In this document: positions 22,023-33,984 of the stretch, piece after piece
Layout of the letters: every line of letters begins with the position of its first letter
Position numbering within the stretch: position 1 is the stretch's first letter
NCBI GenBank assembly: GCA_015680685.1
Contig: MNCI01022206.1
Coordinates: forward strand, 441,974-505,973
Length of the DNA: 64,000 nucleotides
Source: Gnetum montanum
Taxonomy: Eukaryota > Streptophyta > Gnetopsida > Gnetales > Gnetaceae
Direction: 5' to 3'
Program-made: the position numbers and the translations under genes
Notes under the pieces: generated by a model
What the model was told of the DNA's origin: nothing
What the model saw: only the letters and a program-made list of their open reading frames with translations
The model's database searches: none

Positions 22023-22949
22023 ATGGCTGATTTTAGCGACTTTTATGGAGTTCTGGATGACGAATTTGTTTACCCAAATTGCTTGGATTCCCTGCCAGAA
22101 CTGCAACAGCAGCAATCCTTGATCACTTTCAAGAACGATGATGCTGCTGCTGCCCCGGCTGCCGCCATTGATGAATCTCTGCTACAACCCAAATCTGATT
22201 ATGACTCCTCCAAGATCTCGGATGATTGTCTCTCCACTTGTTCTGGCGATCCTCCTGCTGCTGCTGCAGCTGCTGCTGAGCAAACTCCCCAGTAAATATT
22301 CTTCGATCTCTGTTTTCCTATTCATGGTTTCTGTTTTTGTTTCCTAATTTGCTGATCATCTGTTTTCGGAATCCAGGAAGAAAAAGAGGAAGAGAGAGGG
22401 CAGCAATTTGCCCAAATACGCATTCATAACTCGGTCCGACAAGGAAGTGATCGAGGACGGCTATAAATGGCGCAAGTATGGCAGAAAATCCGTCAAGTGC
22501 AGTCCCCATCCCAGGTTTATAAAACTAGAACTAAAATTTTATTAAGTTCTTAGTTCCTTTGGATCCATTGAAAAGTAGAAATGAGTTTTATTAAGTTCTT
22601 AGATCCTTCAGACCATGGAAAAGTAGAAATGTACAGGCTCTGAGTTTTGAAAACATCATTAACAAAATTACCAACGAAGAGTGTTCTGGGTTTATAAAGA
22701 ATTTACAAAATTACCAACGAAGAGTGTTCTGGGTTTATAAAGAATTTGGACTGTGAACCAAGGTTTAACATGATCCTGATTCCAATTTTGCTGGTTTGTT
22801 GCAGAAACTACTACAAGTGCTCAGAGAGCAACTGCAACGTGAAGAAGAGGGTGGAGAGGGATCCATGTGATGAAAGCATGGTGATTACCACTTATCAGGG
22901 AACCCACAATCATGAAAGCCCGTGTATTATCTACTACTACGTTCACTGA
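22023..22949 (+). CDS. WRKY transcription factor, group IIc (WRKY50/51-like), 3 exons
   Basis: Exons 22023-22291, 22377-22514 and 22805-22949 join in phase through GT-AG introns to give 183 residues, close to Arabidopsis WRKY50/51. Exon 1 encodes an acidic, Ala- and Gln-containing N terminus. Exon 2 starts with a basic KKKRKR stretch (probable nuclear signal) and holds the DNA-binding strand WRKYGRK instead of the usual WRKYGQK. Exon 3 completes the zinc finger with pattern C-x4-C-x23-H-x-H, characteristic of group IIc, ending THNHESP plus eight residues. The second intron splits the codon for the Arg in PHPR|NYYKC, the conserved WRKY intron site. The protein should bind W boxes in the nucleus. 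The frame is intact, and splice sites and domain all agree. Confidence 0.95.
22537..22747. repeat. Two tandem duplications inside WRKY intron 2
   Basis: The first is an imperfect duplication of a 49-bp unit starting at 22537 and 22586 (TTTTATTAAGTTCTTAG with AAAAGTAGAAATG). The second is a perfect 43-bp duplication at 22662-22704 and 22705-22747 (ACAAAATTACCAACGAAGAG followed by TGTTCTGGGTTTATAAAG). Both leave the splice sites intact. They account for about a third of the intron and look recent compared with the other repeats here. Confidence 0.9.
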
Positions 22950-24360
22950 TTCTGTCCTATGCCAATAATTCTATACTTTTCTCTGCAACTGCAAGTAGAA
23001 CTCAGCTATACTGCTCTGCTGTTTACTCCTCAACAGTGTTGCTGAAAGAAAGAGATAGTCCTGAGCTTCTTATCCAATATATACACTACAGTCCTTCAAA
23101 ATTCTGCGAACGCTGTCTGGATGAAATTTCTGGAACACCGCTTTCTATGCATAATTAACGAGAAGACTGGATCTCGCTTAGAGTTTGTAAAACAAGATGT
23201 CTCTTTACAGGTTTAGACCCCCTAATAGGGAGTTATAATCGTCCTTTTTTGCCCCTTTCGTATGTATTTGAGTCTTCTGTCGGATGTATATGTTTTTCAG
23301 CCCTTTATTTCCGAATTTCGAAAAACTAAATGTTACTTATTGATCAAATTCTTCCGTACCTTTATCATTAATTGTTGTCATAAATGGTAATTCATGTGTT
23401 GCGTGAAACAATGAATTGTGGGGCTACGAAACAAAATAAACATCCTTGCAGAGAACTGAAATTGCGGGGCAATCCAAGGGAAAATGAAGCATAATTTCTT
23501 AACGCCGTAACACAAAATCCAAATATAATATTTTTTTCATCACCATAAGCTTTAAAGCTCATTTTGGTAAGCAAGTCGTGAACCATTTTTTAAAATGTTT
23601 TGCACTAAAGCTCGAACCCATGGTTCTTGAACTACGGTAAAATGGTTCGATTACGATTAGGAAAGAACTTTCACCCAAGGCTTTCAAAAGGCAACCGTCA
23701 TTGTTTTGTTTGTGTGGAGTTCAAAGCCCCACTAGCTTTGCAAATATCGTGCATGACAACGAAATATTGTCGTATTCGTAACAGACGAAAAATTATTTGC
23801 ATTAGTGACAATACGTTGCAGCGTAACACTTTCAAACACATGGAGGTTTAAGGTATTGCTAAAAGAAATTTTAGACATCGGAATCGAATTTATATTTTGC
23901 GGTCCTAAATAAAAGTCTTCCTAGATTGGTATTTAGCTTTCAAGAGTGCCTAAAAACGTATATGTAATCATGTGAACTCCCTTGGCATATACTTAGTTGT
24001 TGTTTGGTATAAGTATCATGAAGGTTAAACCATGATTTGAAGGTAATGTCAAATTCCAAGTTAGCTGTAGACGAATGAATTTCTAGTTTGTTTACGATCT
24101 AATTATGCTTTCAAACTAAAATTAATGATTTTATTAAGGCTGTTTTAAAAACAAAAAAATTTATTTGACGAACAATACATTCGTTTCATGAAAAATAAAT
24201 ATCCATTCAACAAAATAGCTAAGCAGTACCTAAATACAACAAAACTAGATCATACAAATTGTTTTTCTACAATATTGTATTTTTGTAGCAGATGTTGACA
24301 ATTAAGAAAAACATGTTGCTTATCATTAACATCTTTAAGTAAGGTTTTGAAGGGTTGTTA
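22950..24360. other. WRKY 3' flank, no gene recognised
   Basis: The first few hundred bases are probably the 3' UTR; AATAAA at 23435-23440 is one candidate poly-A signal. Beyond about 23600 the sequence is AT-rich with short, domain-free frames. A CpG-containing patch at 23690-23830 (CGTATTCGTAACAGACG) stands out slightly, but no gene is seen. Confidence 0.4.
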
Positions 24361-24364
24361 GATG

Positions 24365-24745
24365 CGTAAAAGCTTAGCCTCTTTAAGTGATTGTGCCTAG
24401 GCTCAAAACCCATGTCATTGAACTTGAGAAATAGAACATTATCATTACTCCACATGGTAGTTCCTTAAAATCATCACCCAAGCCCAAATAATGAGCTATT
24501 AGCCTACCTATAAGACTCATGATTTATGGGTTCGATTCTAGTAGGCAATGCTGCCATATTAATTTCTAATTTGACTATGTCTTAGGTTGTAACTTTATTT
24601 CAATTATTTTGGGTTTCAACACCTCCCTAGATACTCATCCCACCAAGTGGGGTACCAAGGGGGTCTATAGATAATTAAAGCCTAAGCTTTTCAAGTGGTT
24701 GCACCTTTACTTGAATCCATGTCTTTGAGATAAACAAGCAACTTC
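24365..24745 (+). repeat. Cluster of SINE-like repeats, families 1 and 2
   Basis: At 24365-24440 a family 2 copy reads AGCCTCTTTAAGTGATTGTG, then ACCCATGTCATTGAACTTGAG. At 24485-24600 a family 1 copy has a near-perfect B-box-like GGGTTCGATTCTAG with the GTAGGCAATGCT body. At 24620-24745 another family 2 copy has CCACCAAGTGGGGTACC and CAAGTGGTTGCACC. Related copies occur at 36520-36785 and 50755-50935. Confidence 0.6.
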
Positions 24746-26408
24746 CCATCCCTCCTAATATTACTAATAACTAGAAATAGCTATAACCATGACTCTAGCT
24801 ATCATTGTAATTATTCTCATCAAAAAATAACTATTCATAAAATTATTTTAACCATTGTTACTACCATAGCTATACATGCAAGGATGACATGAGAGTTATG
24901 GTTTAAACTAGAGGTAGTGCATAAGATAATGTAATTCACAATTAGTATAAACATTGTAACAAAACATAATAAAAAACATTTCACAATGATTAACATTGTT
25001 ACATGTAGAAAGGGTTGGGAATTGATGCTATTAATTGTTTTCACTTTGATTTTTCTTTTAATTGTTGGTTCAAGAGAAAAATTTGCTACAAGAAAAAGTT
25101 AAATATGAAATGGTGGCATATATTATGTTATCATTGTCACATGCAATTATATGTGTAATTTTGTGAGCATTTTGATAGCAATTTCATTATAAAGTATCAT
25201 AGTTTTGGTAAAGTATAAAGAAATTTTTCCTAACTTTAATTCAATTTCACTCTTATCTAATTTCAATTTTCATTACAATTTTCTTTTTCTGTTGTCAATT
25301 TCACTCAAAGATTCAACTACAATTTTATATACGTTGGAAAGACAACAAAAAGGTTTCTAAACCATGGTAATTTACATATTTGCTTTTGTAGTTTTGGATA
25401 ACTATGTTTTTTTTAAATTAAGTAAAATTAATGCAATCAAAAGACAAAATATATTTTAAGCAAAATTCAAAATGGCTAAGAGTGAAACTGAATTAAAGTT
25501 AAGCAAAATCATGATACATTTTAGTGAAATTGCTATCAAAGCAAAAAATTCAGTTAAATAACAAACTATGATTGACGTTGCTAAAGGATAAGAATATAAC
25601 TATTAACAATGCTAATGTATACAATCTCTAGTAAAGCTATACGCTAGTAGCAGTACCATGTATCCCTATAATTATAGACATTCAAACTAGATTGGCCTTT
25701 TGCTATCTTTTATTTAGAATGATTATACCACATTTTCCTTAAATGCTTTGTTATAAAATTCTTGTAAATCAAAATTTTTTATTTAATTTTTCTAAATTAG
25801 TAGAGGATAGAAGTGGAAATGGAAATTCTATACTATATCTTTAAGAGATGTTAAAGGGTCTACAAGATAAACAACAAACTCTTGCAACTACAGATAAATT
25901 ACTTTTATTTTGGATGCTCAAGGATAGGAAATTTTCAGCTTTGGTTGCTATTTGTTCATTATTTTTAATTGATGTGTTCTTCTAACTTTAGAGAGACTTT
26001 CCTCTTCTATTTACAAGAAATTCTTTAGTAAGAAGTAAAAACTTGTAAGGGTGCTTCTGAACAAGGGCAAGGTTTGATCCTTTTCCCACCCCAAAGAGGA
26101 GGTTTTTCAAGATTTATTATAAGGATAAAACGTGAAGAGGCATCCCCAAAACCATTGGGATTTTTCTTTAGAATCTCTCTTTAGTGATATACTTAAAATG
26201 TATTATTCTTATTATTCATTTTCTTTGGGTCTATACTCCCATCACCCCTCTCCCTCCCCCTCAAAATAAATAAATAAACTTTTGCAAACTTTTCATATGT
26301 TCTTCATGATTCTTAAAAATTTTATCAAGAAAATGCCATTGCAAATCTTTTATATAAGCAAGGTTCCACATTACTTGAGATGTAAGCATGCTTTGCTTAC
26401 ATTGAAAG

Positions 26409-26640
26409 TTTTCTTAATAAGTATAATAGTAAATTTTAGTTTCATTTTAGGTTAAGTATTATTGGCTTCTTTTTACCTTATGTTATTGTATACCTTATAA
26501 GATCTTGGCATCATATAAGGTTTCTTAAAAAATGTAACAATAATTTTTAGTTTCATTTTAGGTACAATATTGTTGGCTTTCTTTTTACTTTACGCTAGTA
26601 TGTAACTTATGAGGTCTCATCATCATATCTTCATATAATT
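26409..26640. repeat. Tandem duplication, unit about 116 bp
   Basis: Two diverged copies share TTTCTTAA, then AATTTTTAGTTTCATTTTAG, ATTGTTGGCTT(C/T), CTTTTTAC and CTTATAAGATCT/CTTATGAGGTCT, and end at CATCATAT. No coding content is seen. Confidence 0.75.
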
Positions 26641-27837
26641 ATAGATGCAATTTAGAATAACCTTTGCTTATTTTGCTTGGAATGCTTTACCTAGTAGTAC
26701 ATAAATTTAAATTTAAATTTAAATTTTATTTTAAGTACGATAAATAATATATTTTTACTAGCTTTTTCTATTTTTTGGATTATAAGCTCACCAAACATCA
26801 TAACACATATATTAGATATAATACATTAAAAAAATCATACAAAAATACAAAGGTGCTCCACGTATGACTCAAATTAACAATTTATTGTCAACAAATCCTA
26901 GTTAGATAATGAACTAACCACTTGAGCCATCTCTCATTGGCATAATATACCTATTAAGATTTATAGGATACAAGTTACATGTCTTCACCTTTGAAGAATT
27001 GCTTTTGTATATTTATATTTTATAATAGTTTAACAAAAGAGTTTCTTCTATGACTTGTAATTTGCTTATTCTTGGCTTGCACTACATCCCCAATACCCCA
27101 AATCCTCCCATGATAACCAAATAATGAAGACCAAGTAGAACAAAAAGATGTTATATAACACTAACACTTGATCTTTGGAGTTTGTGGAATCCTTGCATTC
27201 TTACTTTTCCACCTTCATTATTAAAGGCACTAGAAAAGTATAGCTTCATGTGCATGTAGATAGGGATCAAGATATGAAAAGGTTTGAACTCTTTTAGAAT
27301 ACACTATAGATTTTGGAATATAATGGTAGAAATATAATACATTGAAGCCATGACAAAAACATCAAAAGCTGCTTCAAACTTATTCTCCACTTCATAGCAA
27401 AGGTAGATTGGTAACTTGATTAGGATCCCCACTAAGGAAGAAGATTACAAGGATCTCTATTAATTTTTTCTTCGTTCTCAATGTGTCTATTGTTTCGATT
27501 ATTCAGGTAACTATTCTTGGAGGAATGAAATTTTTAAAATATTTGCAATTAGAGTTTTGTCTCTAGTTATTTGTTATTATTAGATTCAATATTATCTTGT
27601 TGATTGGTGAAGCTTATCTCCTAAGTGTTTGAGAGATTTACCACTTTTCTTTTGATATATCAAGAACTTCTCTTTATACCTTTATTAAACATTACTTTTC
27701 TAATTTTCTTAAGATAAGCAAGATTATTAGATTAATTTTCTATAGAAATTATACCTTATATGCCTATTTGATATATTTTAGTGATTAAAAAAACATTTTC
27801 TTATAGAATGTGATATTTTGTCTTCTCTTTTCCTATA

Positions 27838-27895
27838 GATTTCTATGGATTCCTTTCTACATTGATGATTTCTATGGATTCCTTTCTACATTGAT
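27838..27895. repeat. Perfect tandem repeat, 29 bp x 2
   Basis: The unit begins GATTTCTATGGATTCCTTTC and ends TACATTGAT. The two copies are identical and adjacent, which suggests a recent duplication. Confidence 0.9.
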
Positions 27896-28106
27896 GGCAA
27901 TCTATGCTTATTAGAAGCTGTTTAATTTACTTTTTTTTTTAAATCTAAATATAAAGGAGTTTTTAACAATTAGCACCTAGAAGTGTATCATAATGACACT
28001 TGTGTCTCAATAGAGGGGTTCAATACCTATGCTTGCTTGAGCTTATGATAAGGTTACTCTGAATATCCCACTTAGGTAATCACCAACTTCTTTTGTCTTA
28101 GTTTCA

Positions 28107-28365
28107 AAAATGGCATAAAATTAAAGACTTGTAGGACAAATAGAATAAAAAATTCAACTAAAAGGTTATAATATAAGGTAGTGGGTTTGATGTCTACACT
28201 GGCTTCCAAATTAGTAAAAAATGTTGTAGTCTTGTAACAAAAAATGACATAAAATTAAAGACCCATAGAATAAATAAGATAAAAAAAATTCAATTGAAAG
28301 TTGACAATATAAAGTTGTGGGTTTGATGTTTGCATTGGCTTCCAAATGTGTAAACAATGGAGTAA
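28107..28365. repeat. Tandem duplication, unit about 132 bp
   Basis: Both copies begin with AAAAATG(G/A)CATAAAATTAAAG. Each contains a GTGGGTTTGATGTCTACACT or GTGGGTTTGATGTTTGCATT segment followed by GGCTTCCAAAT. The internal GGGTTTGATG is weakly like a pol III B box, so the unit may derive from a SINE-like repeat. Confidence 0.75.
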
Positions 28366-29007
28366 CAAAACACTCTAAAGGTAGATTACATCTACTTTGT
28401 TATTGTGATAGGGATTTGCTATCATTCAAGTTTCCTCTCTCAATATAAAAGGATCATCAATGTACCCTCAATGCTCCTTGCGCCAAGATTGTAAAATTTG
28501 CAATTAATCATGGAATTTGCTATTAATTGCATAGCAATAAGGAAGCCTATTTATACTCATTGGATAATATATTTTGTTTTAATTTTGTAAGTATAGTATG
28601 TTGTTTATTGCTGATTTTTGTTACAGGTAAAAAGAAAAATTTTATTTTTGACTTTCTACTCTAACTAAATATTAGAATGAGCAAAAATGGGAAGCCATGG
28701 AAATAACTTTTCTTTCTCCTAATTTTATGGATTCTTAGAGTGATTTATTTTGATGTTTTGAAAACCTCTCTAGTATGTTTTAATCTGTTATTAGATGATT
28801 GATTGAAAGCCTAACTTCATAGATAGTTACCCTCAAAGTTGAACCCATGTCTTGTGACTTAAAAAACAATAACCCCAGTCTCCTGCCTCACTGTATATTC
28901 ACGGTATATTTTCTTTAAAAGTGTGTATAATAAAAAATTGTGTATATGAACGTTTTATTGACCGAGATGGTCTCGCGTCAATAGGAGAATCGCCAATGCC
29001 CCAAAAT

Positions 29008-29019
29008 TTGACTGGTCAA
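29008..29019. promoter_or_regulatory. Palindromic W-box pair
   Basis: TTGACTGGTCAA is a back-to-back pair of WRKY-binding cores (TTGACT on the plus strand, TTGACC on the minus strand). It lies about 440 bp upstream of a TATA-like box and near a G-box CACGTG (29292-29297). In the duplicate only the GGTCAA half is retained and the G-box is lost. Confidence 0.4.
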
Positions 29020-29451
29020 AAGAAGATATTAACCATGGATGGGACTTGGCTGTATCCGAAAGAATGATATCCAATTAGGATAGAAGTTGGGTTGTTGTGG
29101 GTGGAGGTAACGATGTCTAAGTTCATAGTTCATACTTAGTCAAAATAATACTTGGCATGATTATCCATTAGTTTCGTGTATGAATGACGTCTCCTTGCAG
29201 ATGCCATACATTTTGCGTCTTTGCTGACCGCTGCCAGTGTGATTTTACCTTTAATCTTGTTTTGTTTGCTAATGACCCATCAAAGTTCAATCACGTGGAA
29301 TCATGACTATTTTAAAATAAAAACAGGGGAAAATTGAACGTTCAAAAAAGAGCTAAAAGCTTAACAAATGAAGCCATGACAGATTGGAGGGTAAGTGGTC
29401 GATATATATGTTTAAAGTTGCAATCAAGAGAGGCAATGAAACAGTGAACTC

Positions 29452-29460
29452 GATATAAAT
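29452..29460 (+). promoter_or_regulatory. TATA-like box, duplication copy 1
   Basis: GATATAAAT in the context GAACTCGATATAAATGCC is preserved in the second copy at 49428-49436. Conserved sequence follows on the plus strand (TTTAGCAAGTC). No recognisable exon follows in either copy. Confidence 0.4.
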
Positions 29461-31095
29461 GCCTGTGCCAACGCTCAATTTAGCAAGTCATGAAAAGTAT
29501 AAAGAGGAATGGTTAACAGGTAATGTGACATAAATTGCAGTTTTCGCCTGTAGCTTTTGTTAAAAAAGGATTCAATAATTTCATTCAGTCTTCGATGCTT
29601 ATCCCAAAATAGATGAAAAAAAAAAATGCTATAATCATTATTCTGATTTGTAACAGTGACAGTGTCTCAACATGAACCCAATCCAATTGTGCTGCTTTTT
29701 TTTTCCTGTGACAGGATAAACGTTACCACGGCCTCCCAAATCCCAGAGATTTCATATTCCTTGTGATGTGTGCAGTGGAAACTTGGCTGATCCACCATAT
29801 GCATGGGTCCTTGCCTTGTCTCCTCCTTTGTTTTGGCATTGCAGAGCCCACAAACCACTACCACGACTACAGATAATGCTCATGAACAGAACCATTAAGT
29901 CAAGATCAAGATTATCAAACATGGTAACTTGATTTCCAGTTTTTCATTCAATTACGGAACTAGGATAATCATCGCCCATCCTTCGACACTTTACCATCAG
30001 TCCAAATAATGATTCCTTCTTCATTTGAAGAAGAATTTCTTATTATGTTTATTCTAAATAAGGTCCACCTGCAAGATTGCATGATATTGTGATGTTGTCT
30101 TGCTGTGAAAATGATGCTCGTCACACCACTAATAGCGGTTGCAAATGAATGATAACGATGGAATCTGCAGTGCATGATGCTGTCTTTTCCTGAAAATGGT
30201 GCTGTCATTTTGACAAAAGCAGAAACTGCTCCTATGTAAATTGATCCGTTTATGTTTGCTTTCACAGATGGGGAATTTCTATACTTCACCTAAATCGACC
30301 CAAACCTAACGTTTAGGATTGTGTTTTGTCAATCATAGTTTAATTAATTTTATACCTAGATTACCAAAATTTCATAATAACCGAGGTTTCCACTACCCAT
30401 AGCATAGAAGATATGACTTATAATGCTTAACGTTCAGAATCTTACTTTACAATAATATCTTATTTTATTTTAATAAAATATAATTAAAATATTTTATCAT
30501 ATTTTAATTCATGTTCTTACTTACCTCTGAATGCTTTCTCATTTCCATTGTTTGCAAAACCTTATGGACCTGAGCATGTTTTGAATCTTATGGATTACTT
30601 ATGTCTTAAGAATTGGATTAAGGTATATTCTAGTAGTTGTATTCAAGCTCAAACCAATTTCACTTTGATACTTAAGAAAAAAACCTTTATCATCACTTCA
30701 AATAATGACCCTTGAGATTTTTTCATCTCTAACAAAATGTAAAATAAAACTTTACAACCTGAGTTGGTCTTGCATTTTCTTGGTTGATAGTGTCCTTGAT
30801 CATGGTCCTGACCAGAAGAGAATGACCCAACATAGAAAGGAAAATGAGGTTCATGTATTGTTACAAAGGATAGTTACAAATTGTCAAAATATAGTAGTAC
30901 AGTAGTTGAGATTGAAAGAAGTGTATACATGTTTTTCCAAAGTATGGAGGAATCTTCCATTCAACCACCTGTGCAAACTTGATATGGAGAGCTCTATGCA
31001 TGGTAGGTTTTTTTTTTGTCTATTTTTGAGCACCAGTTTATGTTCAAGGTATGAGTTATTTGATTTGGAACTTGTTGCTTCTTCTAGCATTTAGC

Positions 31096-33984
31096 ATGTG
31101 ATTCAATATGATTACATGAGATGGATGCATTTTGGTACTCTGGAAGGATCCTTATTTTAGTATTTACTCTTTATTGTATTCATTTTCTATGTAGTAATCA
31201 TCATTCTTGTCTTATTGTTTATTTACTTTGTAGACCTATCATCATTTTTGCCTATTATCACATCCCTACCTATGAACCCCCATCCTAAGTCTTTGCACAT
31301 ACATACCCAAAAGATGAATCACGAATCCACAATTCCTTGCTTTCAATAATAGGATTCATTTGATGCATAAAATTTTGCCCTATTTAGATTCTAGACAAAC
31401 CACTTCTTGTTCCATGTTCTTAGGTATACTTACTCTTTCTAGCTCTGAACTCTACGATTTTTGCTTTTTATCCTTGATGAACCAAAAATCATAGATTCTG
31501 GATGATGTATTTGCTCCTAGTACAAATTCTGACTTGCCTTGGGGGCTTTAAAAATTTTATCACATATGAAATTGAGCTTCCATTTATAAAAAAATAGTCT
31601 TATCATTCTCTAGACTTTATAATTTCTTTTTGAACTTTAATCCTTTTTGTAATTTATTTAACCTAAGAAAATCTTGTATCTATGTTCCACATTTTATGAA
31701 TCCTCTTTAATGTACAAAATGATATATATTTGATCCTATATAAAGCATAGATGTAATAAATAGGTTTTGCTACTTTATCAAATTTAATCTAGTTTTCTTC
31801 TTCAATTTCTGGTATGATTCCATCTTGGCCAATATTTAGATGATACTATTGTCCTCATCTATATAACCTTGGAAAACATGCATATAATGGTCATAAAAAC
31901 CATACCATAGGATATCTTTATCTAGGCTAGAAACAATGGTGTCTTTGACCTCCTTAAGGATAAACTAAACTATTCTTTTCATAATAACTTCTTTAACACC
32001 TATTGTTGCAATATCTCTTCTTCTTCTATTTTATATTATGAGTACCCTTTTAATCCCAATCTTTCTTTAACTTTTTCCCAATTATCTTCAAAATATCCTC
32101 TTGTATGAGCATTTTTCACTACTCATGTGTAGACCTAAACATTGATTATTTTCTTTCCCTTTGATGCCCTTATATTCCTTTGTTTGAAAATTGTTTCCTA
32201 ATTCATCCTCTCTACTTCCTTGTCAATAGTTTTTTCATCTCCATTTGCTTGTGCCACTATTTTATTGACTTTTCCACTATAATCTATTAATAGTGCCTTC
32301 TTTCATTAGACTAGAATATGGCCTTCCATTGACTTATTTATTAATTTGATATTTTAGGGATTTTCTTCCTTCATCATTAATGGCTTTAGGCATAGGCTTT
32401 ATTTAATTGATATCTCCTTCTTGAATTATTAAAAAATTATAATAGTCTTTAAAAAACTTGGATTCACATAATTATGCTATTAAATGAGTAGATCTCTTTT
32501 ATGAGAATATATTACAAAAAAGTTTCTTACCCCTTATCAAGTTGTACAGTGCTCTATTAATTCCATGATGATTTAATATCTTCTCAAGATGAGACAAATT
32601 TACTCTTGAGAGGCTTTTTCACCCAGAAAAAAAAAGAATCTTCATTGTTGCATGGATTTATTACTTGATGGTTCTATTTAGGGTCTTCATAATATTATTA
32701 AGGTCTTTTATCTGTGACCCGTGTACAACTTGTACCATTATGTCTTCTTGATAATGCTATATACTTCATCCTAGCTCTTCTTCTTATAAACATTATTTTA
32801 GTAGGTCTACAACTTTTGAGATTATCTTTCATTAAATCTTAGCAATTTTGAAATTTGGAGTCTTTAAAATCTTGCTCTAATACCATTTTAATATGTTTAC
32901 AATGCCTTCAATATTACCCTTGTTAAGATTATTAATATAAATATAATTGTGTTCTTCTTTTCTATGTTGTTACTACGCATTTGAGATAGTGTTATAATGT
33001 TGTAATGAAAAACTTATATAATTTCTTTTTGTTGTTCATGTTGGTACTTGGTCAATTTGTAGAGTCTATCTTTATTTTTTATGAAAATGTAATATTTGTC
33101 CAATAGATCCTATGGGTCTTTGGAAGTAATAAAACTTTAATTTTAGTTTTAGTTTCATATTGACACTTTTACAAGTATTACATAGTGATTTTATCTATTA
33201 TATGCATAAATGAGCCTACATTGCTCTATTTCATTAGAACTATTATTTTAATGGATTATTTTATTCTTCCATAGGCCTCATCACTATTGCATACTTCCAT
33301 ACAATAAAACTCTACAATTTAATTCCTTTGGTCAATTGCTTCTTCATTCCTCCTCAGAAACTCTTATGCTTTCTTCTAGTTATGAGCATGTTACTTCTCA
33401 CATTGTTATTTTGTAATTTTAAATACTTATATGGTCCATCTATTTGATTTGTTTTTAGTGTTCAACCTAGGCTTTTATTCAATTCAGGATTTCCACCTTT
33501 TGTTGTAGGTTTAATTTTGCCTTCCTTATTCCTCCATGAAAGGACTTGTGTTCATTTGTTGTACTAATCAATGGTTATACTAGATGATGTGTAACCTTGA
33601 TATTAATGAAGTATTATATTCTATATATAACTAATAGAAATTATACAAACCCACAAGGATCTAGATTTAACCATGATCTAACTTATTCATGAAATAAATG
33701 TTTAAACTATAAAAGTTTTGTTTAGCAGAATAAAGAAATTATACAATATGGCATGACAAAACTCATTTTTACTAGCACTAATAATTAGATAAAAATAATC
33801 ATAAGAAAATGGGAAATAAATATAACTACAAAATGTAGATGTTGAAAAATAAAATAAATTGTATGATTAGAAGGTATATGAGAAGAAAATTTTAATGACA
33901 TTCATTTCACCTTAATGGAACTTCAAAAAAGAAACTAATTCATATTTAAAATTTATTAAAATAAATAATAAAAATAACTTGAAA
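31096..33984. other. AT-rich region, no gene recognised
   Basis: No intact frame is seen. On the minus strand, 33500-31300 yields long but heavily broken translated stretches with transposon-like composition. That hints at an extremely decayed retroelement ORF, but no motif is clear enough to name. Confidence 0.4.

Larger units (their letters stand above)
24746..28924. other. AT-rich, gene-free region
   Basis: About 4.2 kb without a recognisable gene or protein domain on either strand. It contains several local duplications listed separately, long A/T runs, and a palindromic AAATTTAAATTT run near 26705-26725. It is probably a mosaic of very old repeats. Confidence 0.6.
28925..31095. repeat. 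Segmental duplication, copy 1
   Basis: This segment is colinear and similar in sequence to 48880-51240, in the same orientation about 20 kb away. Shared landmarks include AACGTTTTATT (28949 and 48892), GATATCCAATTAGGAT, TTTTAAAATAAAAAC, GATATAAATGCC, CCATATGCATGGGTCCTTGCC (CATATGCATGGGTCCTTGCC in copy 2), TGCATGATGCTGTCTT and TTTATGTTCA(A/G)GGT(A/G)TG. Short frames occur on both strands, but none is conserved in frame between the copies, so I call no protein. Non-coding function or a truncated promoter region is possible. Confidence 0.85.

Noticed and set aside
24835-25044. Short minus-strand frame with hydrophobic stretches
   Set aside because: AT-rich sequence readily yields such frames. 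No homologous motif, splice context or conservation supports it.
31300-33500. Possible decayed LINE or gene on the minus strand
   Set aside because: Translated fragments look vaguely transposon-like but contain no identifiable motif. I left it as unassigned sequence.
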